The notes below the pieces were generated by a model, which was given only the letters and a program-made list of their open reading frames with translations, made no database searches and was not told the origin of the DNA. From Sinohyriopsis cumingii (taxonomy: Eukaryota; Mollusca; Bivalvia; Unionida; Unionidae), in the NCBI GenBank assembly GCA_028554795.2, contig CM068826.1, forward strand, positions 103,964,102-104,028,101: 64,000 nt of DNA, in the 5' to 3' direction. Made by a program: the position numbers and the translations under genes. Of this stretch, positions 59,340 through 64,000 are shown in pieces. Numbering within the stretch: the stretch's first letter is position 1; each line of letters starts with the position of its first letter.

Positions 59340-62300
59340 CATATCATATTGCAATTACTGACAACTGATGTTGCACGCAGGACTACTTGCTGTATAATGT
59401 GAACAACTACGATCCTATACAAACTTTTAAAGTTTGTCATCGATAAAATTTATTTGACATCTATTTTTATACTTACTATTTAATTTTTTAAGTAAATAAT
59501 GTAAGTAAAAATTGTTGCAAGTACATTTTACACTGAAGCATCATTTTCTTTGCTGCCCAATAAATATTACTTTATATAATTATTATTGTCTGCGTGTATA
59601 CTGTCTGACATCAACATTTAATGATATTGTCCATTAAAAGTTGTCCACTTGTTCCTTTTTGTTATAATCTTGATTCTTAATTTTTTAAATATCTTTTTGT
59701 CTGTTAGCTTTCTTTTATTTTCCTTATAAACTGAACCTAATTTTCATTGTAAAATTATAAATATCACTTAACTTTAAAAAAATTGCACATTTCTGGTTTC
59801 TAAAAAGGTCAGTTAAAAAAAGTCATTTTCCACAGGGATTTGGACCATAGCTGAAGGGGTTGTTGTTCAAATGGCAGGTAGAGTGGCGCCATGTGTTAAG
59901 TTTATGTATATCCGGGTATCATCAGTCCTTTGTTCTTAATACATGTGTAAAGGAAATGGCTACTTGCCATTAGATAATTTTCCTAAATAAACTTTATATG
60001 ATTGAATAAATGGCATATATATTGAATTTGCTTAAAGTACAAAAATTATTGTAGTTGTGGTATTGCATTTCCACAATTGTGTGAGAAGGCACTTCCAGTG
60101 AAATAAGTTAATTCAATGACACAAATTTAACAAAATTAACAAACTAATCCAGAAAGATATGCAAGCAGTTGCATAGTTTAGAAGGTATTTTATTCAGTTC
60201 CGTTGGATGTTATGATTGTCACAATTCATGACTGTTAAACCAAATATAGTACAATATGCATTACTGCAGTTAATATGACAAGCTGTTCTTCTACAGCGGT
60301 TTCTGTGGTGTAATAAATAAACCACAAAGGGAAGGAGTTGACACTTATTTATACTATTATACACATATTAGTGGTGATTTAGGGAAATCTTTCTGTACTT
60401 GTGATAAATACACAAGTTCTGTACATAACATTGGAACAATGGGCAAATTAAGTTATCACTGAACAGTGTAGTCATTTGTAAAGACATGTGGTATGTTAGA
60501 AATACAAGGTGGCTTAATGTGTCTGTGGTGGTTTACATAAAGGAGAAATATAGTCTTTGCAATATGCCTTGAACCCATTACTTGGATACCAAGAAAGTGG
60601 TTATAGATTTCAACTCAAGATTCATTAATTAATAACCTAAAGAAAAAAAGATATACCAACTGTGTAAGAATAGACGTACAGCATTCATAGAAAGACATGA
60701 GCAGAGAATATGAAAATATTCCAGACTCTTCATATTTTGGCTCATAATGCTTGGGACCAAAATTATATACATATTACAATAATAAAATGACATAGAAAAC
60801 TGTGTTACTGTTTTCATCAAAAAATGTTGCTTAAGGCCAATACAGGGCTTCCTACCTTTTGTTCTGGAACTACTGTCCAGTTTATGACTGATTAGAATCC
60901 ATTTGAGTTACAAAATGTGCAGAAAAATAGCTCATGTTCAAGTTTTCTACCAAATCCACTGCTTGCCATCAAATGGATTATTCTTAAGGGTCAATGGCAT
61001 TTAATCTCCACTAATATACAGAGTCAATTTTGTTGTACACTGAATCCAAGTCTGTGGACAGAAAGGTATAGTTTTAATTATTAATCTAACTTATAAATGT
61101 TGGAGGATACTTAACTGACTTAAATGAAGAAATGGGACACAACTATTACCCGAGTTTTCGGCATTTCTTAATGACAAGAGCACCCTATCCACCCACTCAC
61201 ACTAAAATGTTGCATTACTTGTACTTCTTGAAACATACATGGGGGGGGGGGGGCGGGGCTAAGTTTGGACTGTCGGCTTTACAGTGGTGAGAGTTATGTG
61301 GGACTAAGTGGGCAAATGGATCCAGACAGCAGTCATCAAGGGTTCTGTTGTAGAACTGCGAGAGTTGCTTAGCTTGTGTTAATTGGTAGTAGAGCTAGTC
61401 CAAGATGTAAGACCTCAATGCTGATATTTATGTTGTGGTCGTCAAGGTCTTACAGCCCAACTAAAGGCATGGTGTAGCGTATTTTGATGTCGACTAACAT
61501 CGTTACGAAGTCAAATTTTCAGGAATATTTCACACAAATGAACTCTAAAATAACACTTTTCTACAAAGTAAAGTCATAATGTTTTAGTCAGACATTAACT
61601 ACTCTGATGTCTATTCTCTAATAAATTCAAATTTTCACAAAAGAAATGGACCTGTTTTCAAGTATCATTAGCCTATATTTCCGTTGGCTGAAAAGCGATG
61701 ACAGCCAAAATTGTGTTAAGCTGAAATGTTATTCTTTAACGAAATGATTAAAAATATATTATGCCTATTGGAACTTTAAGCAATAGTTTGTTTTGTTCAA
61801 GAAACATATCTGCCATAAGAACCTACTTAAATATACTTTGGCATACCTAGACTAACGTCGCATTGCAACAAATTCAAATGAATGTCAATGGAACGTGAAA
61901 ATGCACCCATTTGCTAGTATCTTATTTTCATTCCGCCAGGATAAAGACAGCACAGTAAGTATATTAATTACACACAAATTAGTGGAAGAGTGTCAATATA
62001 GGCTGCCAAGTGTGTGAGATGTTCCTGAAACTTTGATTACTCATTCCGATGTCAACATCGGAACACGCGATACAAGGCCGTTATTTGGATAGTAAGACAG
62101 CACTAAATCAAAAACAACATGTACTACGTCTTACGTTGTAGAACTAAGGTTTCCCCATTTCTTACTGATAGAATCGATTGCCGGCTAGTACGACCATGGA
62201 GAGAGTGTGATGCTGTACGCTTTTTGAACAAAGTCTTCTAATAATACAAAAATATACGGGTACTTCATTCGTTGATGGGTGCAAAACATTAAATAAATCG

Positions 62301-62855
62301 TCCCTATAATCACACAATAAAAGCTTATACTAAATACCAGACGAATAAGTGAAATTGAAACAAGGTTGGTTCCTGAGCAGCCAGCATATGTCAAATTATA
62401 AACTGAACTGGTTTCCATTTTAATTTGTATGTAGATCAGTGAAATTTGGGCAGCACCAGTAAAACAGTTATTTTGTTGATCCTGTGGTTAGGCGAAATAA
62501 ATCCTAATTTCGAGCCTTGAATTCAGTGAAAAGACAAAACTGGAAACAAATTAACAATACATTTTCCACAAATTTAATCAAAAGGATTAATATATTTTGT
62601 AGCTGAAGTATGAAATCACAGCAGGATTGAGAGGTAAGGAAGATTCATGTAGATTTTTTTCCATATATTCCCGATCCATACCTATATGCCAGAAAGCATA
62701 AGCCGGAAAAGGAAATTAACATGTTGTATATGCCAAACAACGTCGTCCAAAATAATGATCCGGAAAGATGATTATAGCAGCAAATCTGTGGTCAAATTTT
62801 GCTACCTATGTCGATAGATGCTTTCTGAGCTTTCGAATCTTCTGCAGCAATTGTA
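59340..62855. other. Gene-free AT-rich DNA
   Basis: No exon is firmly supported. A possible noncoding first exon of RPL38 (minus strand ccttttccggcttatgcttt at 62693-62712, followed by a gtatgg donor at 62676-62681) is speculative. A run of about 13 G lies near 61239. A 77-codon hydrophobic minus-strand frame at 62185-62418 has no family I know. Confidence 0.4.
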
Positions 62856-62962
62856 TTAATAATAATAATAACAATACTACTACTAATAATAATGATGATA
62901 ATAACAACAACAACAACAACGAGGACAAAGACGGCGAAAGACGACGACGATGATGATGATGA

Positions 62963-62997
<35 letters not shown>

Positions 62998-63016
62998 ATA
63001 ATAATAATAATAATAT
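62856..63016. repeat. Compound trinucleotide microsatellite
   Basis: Successive (AAT)n, (ACT)n, (AAT)n, (AAC)n, (GAC/GAT)n, (ACT)n and (AAT)n blocks. They produce runs of Asn or Ser/Ile/Val in chance frames on both strands. Confidence 0.95.
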
Positions 63017-63325
63017 CAATAGCAAGTAGAAGAAGAACAAGATGAGGAAGAAGAAATAATTGACTGTAGTTTGCCTGAATAAACCTCAGCACTGCCAATT
63101 TTCTAAAATTGCTAATGAAAACAGTTCTTGCTTTCAAACGAATATCTTTGAATTATTAGTGAACTTTCCCCACTAGTCTTTGAAGTCAAAAGTTGCCTTG
63201 TTTTAGCTCAGTCAAATAATAGATTCCTTTGATAAAATCGTACCATGGTAGGCACTGATGTTTTCGTTTTATATGCCAACACTTTATGAATACATTATAT
63301 TATATAATATTATCTTGTATTGATT

Positions 63326-63470
63326 TAAATTAAATTAAATTAAATTAAATTAAAATAAATTAAATTGATTGTATTGTGTAATGTAATATGCTATGTAGTG
63401 TCGTGTCGTGTCGTGTCGTGTCATGTCATATCATGTCATGTCATGCCGTGTCTTATCTTACCTTATCATG
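63326..63470. repeat. Two adjacent pentanucleotide microsatellites
   Basis: (TTAAA)n at about 63326-63365 is followed by a TGTCR-type repeat (gtgtcgtgtcgtgtcgtgtc, then catgtcatgtcatgcc) at about 63396-63470. Both have a 5 bp period but unrelated sequence. Confidence 0.9.
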
Positions 63471-64000
63471 TCATGTTTTATATAAATTACGAAACTGAGA
63501 ATCATTTGTTCCTTTTAAGCGTTATAATAAAAGCACCAAGCTTTTTTCCAGTATGTAAATTCAAGTGACTGAAGCAAACGAGCTATTTTTTGAGCGGTAA
63601 TATTCTCAAATCCATCACGAGAACATTAAAAATCAAATCTGAAAATCATTCGACTAGCAACTTCGTTGCTTTATGAAACAAATTAAAAATTACTAGATCA
63701 CTCAGACTGATGTGCAAGTAAATGCAGTGTTATCTTCTAGGATTTCGTTTAAACCCTCGCAAAACAACCCAGCGAGGAATTACATTTATCTCACTAATAA
63801 AGGATAAACTATATCAAATTATTTTAGTGACTTATGGATGATAAACTGCAAAATTATTTATGGCACAAATCTGTTATGTGATATACGGATTAAAGTACAC
63901 GTGGGAAAACTGGACATTTTGTGAGTTCCATTTACATTGTAATAACAGAACTGAACAATAGAGAAGATAGCTCAATAATTTAAAACTGAAATCAGTTTTT
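63471..64000. other. Gene-free AT-rich DNA at the window end
   Basis: No supported feature. Confidence 0.45.

Overview
This is a stretch of animal nuclear DNA. It is AT-rich, has spliced genes with consensus splice sites, and is full of tRNA-derived SINEs, an L2-like LINE, minisatellites and very old degenerate tandem repeats. The repeat style (several tRNA-SINE families, diffuse 110-145 bp repeats, palindromic foldback DNA) suggests a lophotrochozoan, most likely a mollusc. That placement is inferred from general repeat style and is not proven. Nothing bacterial is visible: no operons and no CRISPR. I recognised no retrovirus, LTR element or Polinton.

Layout. At 0.5-4.7 kb a degenerate ~140 bp repeat surrounds a 2 kb minisatellite of 41 bp units with higher-order duplications. 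At 5.2-11.1 kb lies a cluster of copies of one SINE family (called SINE-1 here). One of these copies is split by a 3 kb L2-like LINE with a 9 bp target duplication. At 14.5-16.1 kb is a broken copy of a transposon-type protein family. Between 16.7 and 25.3 kb there are two more SINE-1 copies with target duplications, two small minisatellites and long featureless AT-rich DNA. At 25.9-27.5 kb on the minus strand is a 541-codon open frame that is probably a host gene but that I do not recognise. From 27.6 to 45 kb I see no gene, only SINEs, microsatellites, a 40 bp minisatellite and several ancient degenerate repeats.

The one gene that can be named with near certainty is the minus-strand ribosomal protein gene RPL38 (eL38) at about 45.09-58.24 kb. 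Its four coding exons give exactly 70 codons plus a stop, but they are spread over 13 kb. The introns hold a 154 bp foldback, two diverged copies of a ~1.2 kb zinc-finger repeat, two fragments of a hAT-like zinc-finger module, a helicase-like remnant, a SINE fragment and a 44 bp minisatellite. Upstream of it (58.2-64 kb) is AT-rich DNA with one more SINE and trinucleotide and pentanucleotide microsatellites.

No set of neighbouring genes forms a pathway here. The interest lies in genome architecture: nested insertions, SINE tails that appear to have seeded microsatellites, a swollen housekeeping gene and one unrecognised gene.
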